Source: Bauldia sp. (GTDB lineage Bacteria; Pseudomonadota; Alphaproteobacteria; Rhizobiales; Kaistiaceae). From it: a stretch of 46,063 bases of DNA. The stretch is taken from positions 1-46,063 of the forward strand of contig NZ_JAGRLA010000091.1 of assembly GCF_020442045.1 (NCBI RefSeq). Reading direction: 5' to 3'. Shown in pieces: positions 30,362 to 38,545 of the stretch. The notes below the pieces were generated by a model. The model had not been told where the DNA came from and made no database searches. It worked only from the letters and a program-made list of their open reading frames with translations. How positions within the stretch are numbered: position 1 is the stretch's first letter; every line of letters starts with the position of its first letter. Made by a program: the position numbers and the translations under genes.

Positions 30362-30389
30362 ACTATAGGCATGGCGAAACCGCTGTCAA
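30362..30389 (-). promoter_or_regulatory. Strong sigma-70-type promoter of rplU-rpmA
   Basis: Read leftward: a perfect TTGACA (30384-30389), 16-base spacer, TATAGT (30362-30367). The predicted start of transcription is near 30355, leaving a 5' leader of about 100 bases before rplU, long enough for control by L21 or a leader structure. A divergent gene starts at 30477. Confidence 0.8.
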
Positions 30390-30476
30390 GGAGCGTCGGC
30401 AGGGTTCCGGCGACTGGCAGAAGCCGCGTTTTCGGGGCATCCTGCCAGCCTTCACGGGGAGGCAGACAGGATATCC

Positions 30477-31586
30477 ATGTCGGAACGATTCCATACCATC
30501 CAAGCCGCCGGCTCGCGACTGAGCCTCGACCTCCTGAACGGCCACATCCGTTCCTTCGACGTGACGCTGGACGGGCGGACCATCGCCCCCTTCCATACGG
30601 CGCCCTGGGTCGAAGAGCAGGCGGTGATCGACGATCCCGAGATTCCCCTGAATCTCAAGTATTTATCCTGCGATTTCTTCTGCGCGCCGTTCGCGGCAAG
30701 CGATATAGAGGAGGCGCCGGGCCATGGCTGGCCGCCGAATACGGCCTGGACGGTCCTCGGTGACGAGAGCCTCGCCGGGGGCGGGGTGACCGCCCGGTTC
30801 GAACTGAGCAGGCCGGTGATGGGCGCCCGGCTCGTCAAGGAGGTCACGCTGCGCGACGGGCATCCCTTCGCCTATCAGCGCCATGTCTTCGAAGGGGGCC
30901 ATGGCGCGGTGTCGGTGGCAAGCCACGCGATGACGCGCTTCGCGGAGCCGGGCCGGGTGTCGTTCTCGCCCAAGGCCTTCGGCGAATTGCCGTCGATGGT
31001 CCAGGAAGGCGATCCGGAACGCGGACGCTCGCTCTTCGCCACCGGCCGGCGTTTCGAGGACCTGACCAGGCTGCCGCTCGCCGACGGCTCACTGGTCGAC
31101 CTCCACGGCTACCCGGTCGCCCAGGACCACGAGGATTTCGTGATGCTGGTCGAGGCGCCGGATTCGCCGCTCGGCTGGGCAGCGGCGGCGCGCGCCGGCC
31201 AGCGCGACATCGCGGTCAGCCTCAAGAACCCGGCCGACTATCCGGTGACCTTCCTGTGGTTCAGCAATGGCGGACGGTATTACGCGCCGTGGAACAACCG
31301 CCATCGCGGCGTTCTGGGCATCGAGGAGGGGCGGGCCTATTCGGCCTATGGCCACAAGGCGTCGATCGAGCCGAATCCGCTGTCCGAGGCGGGCATCCCG
31401 ACGGCGCTGGAGCTGAAGAGCGACGGCACCGCATCGGTCAGCCATGCGATCGGCGGGCTGCCGCTGCCGGAGGGTGCGAGCGAGGTCTTCGCCGTCGACG
31501 TCGTCGGCGACGGCTTGCGGGTCACGCTCAACGACGGCCAGTCGCGCGACTACCCGTTCGACGCGGGATTCCTCGGCATCGCGTAG
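30477..31586 (+). CDS. Conserved hypothetical protein, possible galactose-mutarotase-like fold
   Basis: The 369-residue protein has no signal peptide or membrane span. It is beta-rich, and the pieces SLDLLNGHIRSFDVTLDGR, FHTAPWVEEQ, RHVFEGGHGAVSVASHAMTR and FLWFSNGGRYYAPWNNRHRG recall the sugar-binding beta-sandwich of aldose-1-epimerase-like proteins, but I cannot point to the catalytic His and Glu with confidence. A GGGGAGG about 14 bases before the ATG favours this start. It is divergent from rplU and its last 37 bases overlap the end of the convergent reductase gene. Carbohydrate metabolism is a guess only. Confidence 0.7.
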   Translation: MSERFHTIQAAGSRLSLDLLNGHIRSFDVTLDGRTIAPFHTAPWVEEQAVIDDPEIPLNLKYLSCDFFCAPFAASDIEEAPGHGWPPNTAWTVLGDESLAGGGVTARFELSRPVMGARLVKEVTLRDGHPFAYQRHVFEGGHGAVSVASHAMTRFAEPGRVSFSPKAFGELPSMVQEGDPERGRSLFATGRRFEDLTRLPLADGSLVDLHGYPVAQDHEDFVMLVEAPDSPLGWAAAARAGQRDIAVSLKNPADYPVTFLWFSNGGRYYAPWNNRHRGVLGIEEGRAYSAYGHKASIEPNPLSEAGIPTALELKSDGTASVSHAIGGLPLPEGASEVFAVDVVGDGLRVTLNDGQSRDYPFDAGFLGIA

Positions 31587-32557
31587 CAGCCGCGCGTCAC
31601 GGCGCGGTGGCGGACAAGGGCGAGGACGGAATCGATCGCCGGCGTCGGCACCGCGACCAGCCGTCCGAGCTCCTGGACGGCGGTGACCAGGGCGTCGATC
31701 TCCATCGGCCGGCCGCGCTCGAGGTCCTGGAGCATCGAGGTCTTGTGGGCGCCGACCGCGCCGGCGCCCTCGATGCGGCGATCGACGTCGATCGGGAAGG
31801 CGACGCCGAGCGTCTCGCCGATCGCCTGGGCCTCGGCCATCATCGCCCGGGCGACGGCGCGGGTGCCGTCGTCCGCGACGAGCGCCTCCAGGGTGCCGCC
31901 GGTCAGCGCCGAAATCGGGTTGAAGGCGACGTTCCCCCAGAGCTTCACCCAGATATCGCCGCGGATGTCCGAGCGGATCGGGGCCTTGAGGCCTGCCGCG
32001 ACAAGTATCCTCGCGATCGCGGCAATGCGGCCGGAGGCCTCGCCGGAGGGTTCGCCGAGGGGGAGGCGGATGCCCTCGATGTGGCGGACGAGGCCGGGTT
32101 CCTCGACTTCCGCAGCGGGATAGACGACACAACCGATCGCGCGCTCGGGGCCGATGCGGTCCCAGATCAGCCCGCCGGGATCGACCGAGGCGATGCGCGT
32201 GCCTTCAAGCGCGCCGCCGGAGCGGTGGAAATACCACCAGGGCACGCCGTTCTGGGCGGTGACAACGGCGGTCTCGGGCCCGATCAGCGGGGTGATGGCG
32301 GCGAGGGCCGGCGTGACCGAGTGGGCCTTCAGGCAGAGGATGACGCAGTCCTGGGGGCCGAGCTCGGCGGCATCGTCGGTCGCCCGGACGTGGTGGACCG
32401 TCCCGGCGCCGTCCTCGATCAGGCGGAGGCCGTCCGCCCGGATCGCAGCGAGATGGGCGCCGCGCGCGACAAGCGACAGCTCCGGCCCCTCCACGGCCGC
32501 GAGCTTCGCGGCGAGATAGCCGCCGATCGCGCCGGCTCCGAAGACACAGATCCGCAT
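31550..32557 (-). CDS. 2-dehydropantoate 2-reductase family protein
   Basis: The family uses NADPH to reduce ketopantoate or related 2-oxo acids. The 335-residue protein has the dinucleotide motif GAGAIGGYLAAKLA at its N terminus, the VTAQNGVPWWYF segment, the KLWGNVAFNPISALTGGTLE helix with the catalytic Lys, and a C-terminal ML.DLERGRPMEIDAL motif typical of PanE/ApbA. It does not lie in a pantothenate operon. Its start overlaps the ligase stop by one base (TGATG), so the two enzymes are likely made together, and the true substrate may be a different 2-oxo acid. Confidence 0.86.
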   Translation of the reverse strand: MRICVFGAGAIGGYLAAKLAAVEGPELSLVARGAHLAAIRADGLRLIEDGAGTVHHVRATDDAAELGPQDCVILCLKAHSVTPALAAITPLIGPETAVVTAQNGVPWWYFHRSGGALEGTRIASVDPGGLIWDRIGPERAIGCVVYPAAEVEEPGLVRHIEGIRLPLGEPSGEASGRIAAIARILVAAGLKAPIRSDIRGDIWVKLWGNVAFNPISALTGGTLEALVADDGTRAVARAMMAEAQAIGETLGVAFPIDVDRRIEGAGAVGAHKTSMLQDLERGRPMEIDALVTAVQELGRLVAVPTPAIDSVLALVRHRAVTRGCYAMPRNPASNG

Positions 32558-34068
32558 CAGCCGAGGCCGAGCTTGGCGGCAAGGCCGATGCGCTGGAGCT
32601 TGCCGGTCGCGCCCTTGGGGATTTCCTCGAGGATGACGACCTTGCGCGGGACCTTGAAGTCGGCGAGACGGGCGGCGGCGAAATCCCGGATCTCCTGCTC
32701 GGTTGCCCGCGAGCCCTCGCGCAGCACGACGGCGGCCGCCACCTCCTCGCCGAGCCTGTCATGCGGCATGGCGAAGGTGACGACCTGGGCGATGGCGGAA
32801 TGGTCCATGAGGATATCGTCGACCTCGCGCGGGGAAATCTTCTCGCCGCCCCGGTTGATGATCTCCTTGAGCCGCCCGGTGACCCGGACATAGCCGTCGG
32901 CGTCCATGATTCCCTGGTCGCCGGTGTGGAACCAGCCGTGGGCGAAGGCCGCCGCATTGGCGTCCGGGTTGTTCTCGTAGCCGGCGGTGACATTCGGGCC
33001 GCGGATGACGATCTCACCCTCGGTGTCCGCCGGCAGGAGGGTTCCGTCGGCTGCCATGATCGCGACCTCGGGGCCGGCCGCCGCGCCGACGCTGCCGGGT
33101 TTCCGATCGCCGGGCGGCAGCCGGTTCGACGTCATCTGGTGGGACGCCTCGGTCATCCCGTAGGACTCGATCACCGGACAGCCGAACATGTCCTCGAGCT
33201 CGGCCATGACCTGCGCCGGGAGCGACGAAGAGGAGGAGCGGATGTAACGAAGGCGGCTTGCCGCGACCGCCCCGGCGTTGCGGGCGGCACGGGCGAGGAT
33301 CGCCTGATGCATGGTCGGGACGGCGGTGTACCAGGTGGGCCCGATCTCGCCGAGCCAGCCGAAGAAGCGGAGCGCGTTGAAGCCCGGCGTGCAATGGACG
33401 CTGCCGCCGGCCGTCAGCGACGACAGCACCGCGGCGATCAGGCCGTGGATGTGGAAGAGCGGCATGATGTTGAGGCAGCGGTCGCCGGCGTCGAGCGACA
33501 GGGTTCGCCCGATATGGGTGGCGGAGGCACCAAGATTGGCGTGGCTCAACGGCACCAGCTTCGGCCGCGAGGTGGTGCCCGAGGTGTGGAGGAGGAGGGC
33601 GATGTCCTCGGGCTCCGCCAGTCCCGGGCGCTTCGCGTGGCCTTCCATGCCGCCATTGATGGTGAAGGCGCCGGCCGGATGGGCGAGATCGTGGATCAGC
33701 CGCAGGATCGGAATGCCGAGCCTGTCGGCGACGCCGACCACCGGTCCTTCCTCCTCCTCCGCGACCAGCACGGCCTTGGCCCCGATGTCGCCGAGATAGA
33801 ATTCCAGCTCCTCCGCCCGGTAGGCGGGATTGAGCGGCGCGGTGGTCGCGGCGGCCGCGACCGACAGGAAGGCCGCCGCCATTTCCGGGCCATTGGGCAG
33901 GACGATCGCGACCCGGTCGCCGCGGCCGATGCCGAAGGCGTTCAGCCGCTCCACCGTCGCGTGCATAAGGTTCTGCAACCCGTGATGGGTCAGCGGCCTG
34001 CGGTCCGGCGCGCCGATGGCGGGGGCGTTTGCCTCCCCTGCCGCAATGCGTTCGATGATGGTGGTCAT
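32557..34068 (-). CDS. AMP-forming acyl-CoA ligase, oxalyl-CoA-synthetase-like
   Basis: The protein activates a carboxylic acid with ATP and CoA. The 503 residues carry the ANL motifs: LLLHTSGTTSRPKLVPLSH (P-loop, about residues 157-175), YGMTEASHQMTSN, HGWFHTGDQGIMDADGYV, RLKEIINRGGEKISPREVD and the C-terminal catalytic Lys in GATGKLQRI. The SGTTSRPK form is one I associate with the oxalate-CoA ligase group, so oxalate or a similar short acid is a reasonable guess, but no oxalyl-CoA decarboxylase or formyl-CoA transferase is nearby. It is cotranscribed with the following reductase gene and divergent from the M24 peptidase gene. Confidence 0.88.
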   Translation of the reverse strand: MTTIIERIAAGEANAPAIGAPDRRPLTHHGLQNLMHATVERLNAFGIGRGDRVAIVLPNGPEMAAAFLSVAAAATTAPLNPAYRAEELEFYLGDIGAKAVLVAEEEEGPVVGVADRLGIPILRLIHDLAHPAGAFTINGGMEGHAKRPGLAEPEDIALLLHTSGTTSRPKLVPLSHANLGASATHIGRTLSLDAGDRCLNIMPLFHIHGLIAAVLSSLTAGGSVHCTPGFNALRFFGWLGEIGPTWYTAVPTMHQAILARAARNAGAVAASRLRYIRSSSSSLPAQVMAELEDMFGCPVIESYGMTEASHQMTSNRLPPGDRKPGSVGAAAGPEVAIMAADGTLLPADTEGEIVIRGPNVTAGYENNPDANAAAFAHGWFHTGDQGIMDADGYVRVTGRLKEIINRGGEKISPREVDDILMDHSAIAQVVTFAMPHDRLGEEVAAAVVLREGSRATEQEIRDFAAARLADFKVPRKVVILEEIPKGATGKLQRIGLAAKLGLG

Positions 34069-34101
34069 GGAGGTCCCGTCGCTGGATCGGCCGATAACGC
34101 C

Positions 34102-34107
34102 TATAGT
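34102..34107 (+). promoter_or_regulatory. Possible -10 element of the M24 peptidase gene
   Basis: TATAGT lies 36 bases before the peptidase ATG in a 75-base divergent gap. No good -35 is found 16-18 bases upstream, so activation by a regulator shared with the divergent ligase gene is possible. Confidence 0.3.
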
Positions 34108-34143
34108 CCTTCGTCGAGGAAGGACTCACAAGGGAGGCATCCA

Positions 34144-35355
34144 ATGGATATCAAAGACGCCGAGCCGGGCGCTACCAATGCGGCGGGCGCGGGGGGGCTG
34201 CCTTTCGATGCCGGCCGGCTGGACGAATTGCTCGACGGCGCCGGGATCGACGTCCTCGTCGTCTCGTCGAAGCACAATATCCAGTACCTCCTCGGCGGCT
34301 ATCGCTTCTTCTTCTTCGATCATTTCGACGCGATCGGCCTCAGCCGCTACCTGCCGCTGCTGGTCTATGTCCGGGGCAAGCCCGCAGACGCCGCCTATTT
34401 CGGCAACCCGATGGAAGGCTACGAGGAGGCGCTCGGCAAGTTCTGGACGCCGCGCGTCGAAAAGGGCTGGGGATCGGTGCCGGTGACGGAGCAGGCCGCG
34501 GCGTTCGTCGCGAGCCTCGGCAAGCAGCGCGGGCGGATCGGCGTCGAGCGGGCCTTCCTGCCGGCCGACGCCGAGGAAGCGCTGCGCCGCGCGTTGCCGG
34601 ACGCGGAGATCGTCGAGGCGGTCGTGCCGCTGGAGCGGCTCCGGGCGATCAAGACCCCGCAAGAACTCGATCTCCTCCGCACGGCTTCCGAGCGGGTGGT
34701 CGACGCGATGCTGACGGTGATGGCCGGCCACCGGCCGGGTGCGACCAAGCTCGAGCTGACCGAGGCGCTGCGCCGCGAGGAAGTCCAGCGCGGCCTCAAC
34801 TTCGAATATTGCCTGATCACGGCGGGAACCAGTACCAACCGGGCGCCGTCCGGGCAGGTATGGGGCGAAGGCGACATCCTGTCGCTCGATTCAGGCGGCA
34901 ACTACAAGGGCTATATCGGCGACCTCTGCCGGATGGCGATCCAGGGCGAGCCGGATTCGGAGCTCGAAGACCTGCTCGGCGAGATCGAGGCGATCCAGCA
35001 GGCGGCGCGATCCCCGATCCTGGCCGGGGCACGGGGCGGCGACATCTTCGCCGCGGCCGAGCCGCTCGTGCGGCAATCGAGCCACGGCAACACGCTCGAC
35101 TTCGTCGCCCATGGCATGGGCCTGATCAGCCACGAGGCGCCGCGGCTCACCTCGAACGGGCCGGTGCCCTATCCGGGCGACGACGCCGACCGCCCGCTCG
35201 CCGCCGGCATGGTGCTTTCGATCGAGACGACGCTGGCGCATCCCCGCCGCGGCTTCATCAAGCTGGAGGACACGGTCGCGGTGACCGAGGACGGCTGGGA
35301 AGCCTTTGGCGACGGCGGGCGCGGCTGGAACCGGGGCGGCACCGCGGCCGGCTGA
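34144..35355 (+). CDS. M24 family metallopeptidase (Xaa-Pro peptidase-like)
   Basis: The 403-residue protein starts at ATG 34144 behind AGGGAGG (34132-34138); the reading frame upstream is open but antisense to the ligase gene. The creatinase-like N-domain (about 20-170, IDVLVVSSKHNIQYLLGGYR) precedes the pita-bread domain. All five dinuclear metal ligands can be placed: Asp249 and Asp260 (SLDSGGNYKGYIGDLCR), His323 (AHGMGL), Glu361 (SIETT) and Glu375 (KLEDTVAV). The protein should therefore be an active hydrolase: a prolidase/aminopeptidase P or a creatinase-like C-N hydrolase. It is followed, after 7 bases, by a convergent fumarylacetoacetase-family gene. Confidence 0.9.
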   Translation: MDIKDAEPGATNAAGAGGLPFDAGRLDELLDGAGIDVLVVSSKHNIQYLLGGYRFFFFDHFDAIGLSRYLPLLVYVRGKPADAAYFGNPMEGYEEALGKFWTPRVEKGWGSVPVTEQAAAFVASLGKQRGRIGVERAFLPADAEEALRRALPDAEIVEAVVPLERLRAIKTPQELDLLRTASERVVDAMLTVMAGHRPGATKLELTEALRREEVQRGLNFEYCLITAGTSTNRAPSGQVWGEGDILSLDSGGNYKGYIGDLCRMAIQGEPDSELEDLLGEIEAIQQAARSPILAGARGGDIFAAAEPLVRQSSHGNTLDFVAHGMGLISHEAPRLTSNGPVPYPGDDADRPLAAGMVLSIETTLAHPRRGFIKLEDTVAVTEDGWEAFGDGGRGWNRGGTAAG

Positions 35356-35362
35356 CGCCATC

Positions 35363-36064
35363 TCAGACGACGGTCACCGCGAGGTCGCCGACGCCATCGA
35401 TGTGGCCGTCGAGCCGGTCGCCGCGCGCGACGGGACCGACGCCCGAGGGCGTGCCGGTGAAGATGACGTCGCCGGGCATCAGGGTGAAGAAGCCTGACAG
35501 GCAGGCGATCATCTCCGGGATCTTCCAGATCATCTGGTTGATGTCGCCGGTCTGGCGCCTCTCGCCGTTGACGTCGAGCCAGATGGCGCCGGCGTCGAGC
35601 ATGCCGGACCGGGAGACCGGCACCAGCGGCGAGCAGGGGGCGGAGGCCTCGAAGGCCTTGGCGGTCGCCCAGGGACGGCCGAGCTCCTTCGCCTCGGCCT
35701 GGAGGTCGCGGCGGGTCATGTCGAGGCCGACGGCGTAGCCGTGGACGCAGGCCGGCGCATCCGCGACGGCGATGTCCCGGCCGCCAGTGCCCAGGGCGAC
35801 GACAAGCTCGATCTCGTGATGCACGTCCCGCGACGCGGCCGGATAGGGGAAGGCGCCGGTGAGGTTCAGATTGTCCGGGTTCTTCTGGAAGAAGAAGGGC
35901 GGCGAACGCGCCGGGTCATGGCCCATCTCGACGGCATGGGCGGCGTAGTTGCGGCCGACGCAATAGACCCGGTGGACCGGGAAGAGCCTGTCGGTGCCGG
36001 TCACCGGCAGAACCGGCCGCGGCGCCGGCTGGATAACGAAACCGGGCTCCGCTTCGCCACTCAT
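35363..36064 (-). CDS. Fumarylacetoacetate hydrolase family protein
   Basis: The family cleaves or hydrates C-C bonds of 2-oxo acids with a divalent metal. From ATG 36064 (behind GGGGGA) it has 233 residues. The fold signature is complete: VYCVGRNYAAHAVEMGH, FFFQKNPDN, HHEIELVVALGTGG with the metal-binding Glu pair, GYAVGLDMTRRDLQ, WATAKAFEASAPCSPL and FTLMPGDVIFTGTPSGVGPV. It most resembles the short fumarylpyruvate/acylpyruvate hydrolases. The frame upstream to 36418 lies opposite the TauE gene and is not coding. Confidence 0.9.
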   Translation of the reverse strand: MSGEAEPGFVIQPAPRPVLPVTGTDRLFPVHRVYCVGRNYAAHAVEMGHDPARSPPFFFQKNPDNLNLTGAFPYPAASRDVHHEIELVVALGTGGRDIAVADAPACVHGYAVGLDMTRRDLQAEAKELGRPWATAKAFEASAPCSPLVPVSRSGMLDAGAIWLDVNGERRQTGDINQMIWKIPEMIACLSGFFTLMPGDVIFTGTPSGVGPVARGDRLDGHIDGVGDLAVTVV

Positions 36065-36159
36065 CGATCGATCCCCCAGGGAAGGCTTCCTCGTCGCTGC
36101 CGTTGCCGGCATGCGCGACCTTATCAGGATCGTTCTGCCGGTGCGACGTGGCGCGCGCG

Positions 36160-36189
36160 TTGGGCGCGCGGGCGCGGCGCGTCTATAAC
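36160..36189 (+). promoter_or_regulatory. Candidate promoter of the TauE/SafE gene
   Basis: TTGGGC (36160-36165), 18-base spacer, TATAAC (36184-36189). If used, transcription starts near 36196, which rules out a translation start at GTG 36192 and supports the downstream TTG at 36240. The spacer and flanks are almost pure GC. Confidence 0.4.
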
Positions 36190-36239
36190 TGGTGGCGACC
36201 GGCGAGCGCCGCCGGCGGAACATCGCGGGCGGCCGTCGC

Positions 36240-36983
36240 TTGGTTGGGGAATTCATCATCATCTGCGCCGCGCTGGCGCTAGGCGGCTTCGTCAAGGGCG
36301 TTGCCGGCGCCGGCATGCCGGTGGTGGCGATCCCCGTCCTTGCCACTTTCCTCGACGTGCCATCGGCCGTGGCGGTGATGGTCTTTCCGGTGATCGTGAC
36401 GAATATCATGCAAGTCATCCGCTACCGCGGAGAGGCGGTGGCGGTCGCGAAGCTGCGGCCGATGTGGATCATGGCCGGTGTCGGGATCGTGGTCGGCACC
36501 TGGCTGCTGACGGCGGCGCCCGAGGCATGGCTGGGCGGCGCGCTCGGCGCGGTGCTCGTCGCCTATGTCATCCTCAGGCTGGGCCGTCCCCACTGGCGGA
36601 TTCCGGCGCATGCGGTCGGCCGGGTCGCACCCTTTGCCGGCCTGGCTTCGGGGGTGCTGCAGGGTGCGACGGGCATCTCGGCGCCGGTCAGCCTGACCTT
36701 CCTCGCCTCGGTCAATCTGACGCGGCCGCAATTCATCCTCGCCGCATCGGTCCTCTTCGTCACATTCGCCCTGATCCAGCTCCCCTCGCTGGCGGTCGCC
36801 GGCATCCTGACCTGGGAGCGGGCGCTGTTCAGCCTGCTGGCGCTCGCGCCGGTGCTGGTCGCCATGCCGGCTGGCGCGCGGGTCGCCGGGCACCTCAGCC
36901 AGCAGGCCTTCGACCGGGTCATCCTGGTGCTTCTCGTCGCGATGGCGGTGAAACTCTTTGCGGATTCCGGCTTGTTCGGGTAG
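36240..36983 (+). CDS. Sulfite exporter TauE/SafE family membrane protein
   Basis: This is an inner-membrane protein of about eight spans in two repeats (EFIIICAALALGGFVKGVAG, VVAIPVLATFLDVPSAVAVM, MWIMAGVGIVVGTWLL ... FAGLASGVLQGATGISAPVS). Family members move sulfite, sulfoacetate or other organosulfur anions; the substrate here is unknown. TTG 36240 gives 247 residues starting MVGEFIIIC; GTG 36192 would add 16 basic residues and is the alternative, less likely because a promoter -10 overlaps it. It stands alone and rightward, with no taurine or sulfonate genes in view. Confidence 0.85.
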   Translation: MVGEFIIICAALALGGFVKGVAGAGMPVVAIPVLATFLDVPSAVAVMVFPVIVTNIMQVIRYRGEAVAVAKLRPMWIMAGVGIVVGTWLLTAAPEAWLGGALGAVLVAYVILRLGRPHWRIPAHAVGRVAPFAGLASGVLQGATGISAPVSLTFLASVNLTRPQFILAASVLFVTFALIQLPSLAVAGILTWERALFSLLALAPVLVAMPAGARVAGHLSQQAFDRVILVLLVAMAVKLFADSGLFG

Positions 36984-36991
36984 GCAAAAGG

Positions 36992-37006
36992 GATCGGTTT
37001 CCGATC
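36992..37006 (+). terminator. Short hairpin after the TauE/SafE gene
   Basis: GATCGG, TTT loop, CCGATC, eight bases after the stop. The stem is only six pairs and no T-run follows, so it is a weak terminator candidate. The rest of the gap to the next gene shows nothing clear. Confidence 0.25.
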
Positions 37007-37260
37007 TGCGAAGGGCAGGATCGTGACGGCTGGATCGAGCCATCCGGACTGCCCGCCACAAATCGGCGGCCGTGCCGCATTCTCGGCCCGTGATCGCCGT
37101 ATTTCGGGGCAAGGATGCCGTCGAGTGGCCAGGGGGCGGTGGCTAGTGTCGGAGTATGACCGTGGGCCAAGATGGCGGAGCGAAGACTCCCGCCAGCGAG
37201 CCTCCCTTGTCCATGGGCGAAGCCGTGTTCCTGCGACTGCAGGCGCGGGAAGGGGGTAAG

Positions 37261-38457
37261 GTGGCGACCAGGTCGCGGGGAACGGACGGAAAGAGGAGCA
37301 AGGCACCGGCGCCGCGCGAGGATGTCGCCGCGCGCCCTGCCGATCCGTCGGATCTCGAGGCTGTTCTCAGAAACCAGCTGGAATCGCTGGCTGCGTCGCT
37401 CAACGGCGAGGCGGAGAAGCCGCCGATGCCGGTGGCCGAGGCCCCGCAGGCACCGCCCGGCAGCGACGCGCCACGCGCGGTGCCGGCGCCGGCGATGCGG
37501 TCCGAATTCGCACCCGATCCCATCCGGCAACGGACCTATTACGATCTGAAGTCGCCGCCCAAGGCGCGGCCGAGGCGGCCGGCGGCGACGCCGGTTCCCG
37601 CCCGGCGGGCGGCGGTGGTGTCCGGCGGATTGAAGAAAGCCGGCCGGCGCTGGCTGCCGGCAAGCAGCGTCTTCTACGACGACGTGCCGAAGCAGCGGGC
37701 CGCACCGGCCCGGCCGAAGCCGGCGCATGCGGCACAGGCGGCGGAAGTCGAGGCGCGGCGGGGGCTCGGCCTCGATGCCCGGACGCTGTCGATCGCGGCC
37801 ATTGTCGGCATCGGCATCGGTTTCGTCGCCCTGACGGCGGCGACGCAGTTCGGGCCCTCCGATTCCCCGGAGGAAATCGCCGCGATGGCGCCGGTAACAA
37901 TGAGCGCCAAGACGCCGGAACCGGGACCGTCCGGCGAGGGGGTCTTTGCCGAAAACGTCACCACACCGGTGAAGCAGCAGTCCCGCGTCCTGCCCAACCA
38001 GCCTATGCTGCGCTACGACCCGGCACCGGAGACCGAGACGATCGCCTCCGACGCGGGCGCCGGGCAGGCCGTGGCCAGCGCACGTCCGGCCGAGGCAAGG
38101 ACCTCGCAGCCAGCCGCCAGGCGCGTGGAACAGCCGGGATGGGAGGCGGCGTCGCCTTTCTTCGAGGATTCCGAGCCGCCGCAGGTCCTGTCATACGCCC
38201 CGGTGGAGCGGGCGGCCCCGGCCCGGCGGGCGCCGGCCGGCAATACCTCGGCGACGGTTCCGGCCGCCAACAAGGGCGCCGGCACGGGCAGGGTGAATAC
38301 CGCGGTGAACATGCGGTCCGGACCAGACAACAACGCCGCGGTCGTCGCGGTTCTTGCCGCAGGCACGGCGGTCAAGATCGAGAAATGCGATTACTGGTGC
38401 ACGGTGGTTGCCGACGGCAAGCGCGGTTACGTGTTCCGGAAATTCGTCGGCCGATAG
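37261..38457 (+). CDS. Single-span membrane protein with C-terminal periplasmic SH3 domain
   Basis: The protein has about 398 residues from GTG 37261, chosen because GGAAGGGGG stands six bases before it; ATG 37156 and ATG 37216 are in frame but poorly served. The N-terminal 170 residues are basic, low in complexity and rich in Pro, Ala and Arg, with no leader, so they should be cytosolic. One membrane span follows (TLSIAAIVGIGIGFVALTAA), then an Ala/Pro-rich periplasmic stretch, and a bacterial SH3 domain at the end (RVNTAVNMRSGPDNNAAVVA ... DYWCTVVADGKRGYVFRKFV). Such proteins often bind peptidoglycan. The two Cys in KCDYWC may form a disulfide. The function is otherwise unknown. Confidence 0.8.
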   Translation: MATRSRGTDGKRSKAPAPREDVAARPADPSDLEAVLRNQLESLAASLNGEAEKPPMPVAEAPQAPPGSDAPRAVPAPAMRSEFAPDPIRQRTYYDLKSPPKARPRRPAATPVPARRAAVVSGGLKKAGRRWLPASSVFYDDVPKQRAAPARPKPAHAAQAAEVEARRGLGLDARTLSIAAIVGIGIGFVALTAATQFGPSDSPEEIAAMAPVTMSAKTPEPGPSGEGVFAENVTTPVKQQSRVLPNQPMLRYDPAPETETIASDAGAGQAVASARPAEARTSQPAARRVEQPGWEAASPFFEDSEPPQVLSYAPVERAAPARRAPAGNTSATVPAANKGAGTGRVNTAVNMRSGPDNNAAVVAVLAAGTAVKIEKCDYWCTVVADGKRGYVFRKFVGR

Positions 38458-38477
38458 CCGGCCCGGAAGCCGGCCAC

Positions 38478-38505
38478 TTGTCACGGACCGGAGCAAGGCT
38501 ATAGA
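38478..38505 (+). promoter_or_regulatory. Strong candidate promoter for the SIS-BtpA genes
   Basis: TTGTCA (38478-38483), 16-base spacer, TATAGA (38500-38505), 20 bases after the SH3 gene stop and 40 bases before the SIS start. It marks the left edge of the sugar-use region. Confidence 0.7.
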
Positions 38506-38545
38506 CCGGTCTCCCCGCAAAGGCGCAGAAGCGAGGAGGCCGTCC

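Noticed and set aside
31550..32557. Assignment as the pantothenate enzyme PanE
   Set aside because: The fold is right, but the gene is coupled to an acyl-CoA ligase and not to pantothenate genes, so no symbol is given.
31256..32893. 545-codon open frame on the plus strand
   Set aside because: It lies opposite the reductase gene and the end of the ligase gene, both supported by clear motifs.
32761..34143. N-terminal extension of the M24 peptidase
   Set aside because: The extra codons are antisense to the ligase gene, and a good ribosome-binding site marks ATG 34144.
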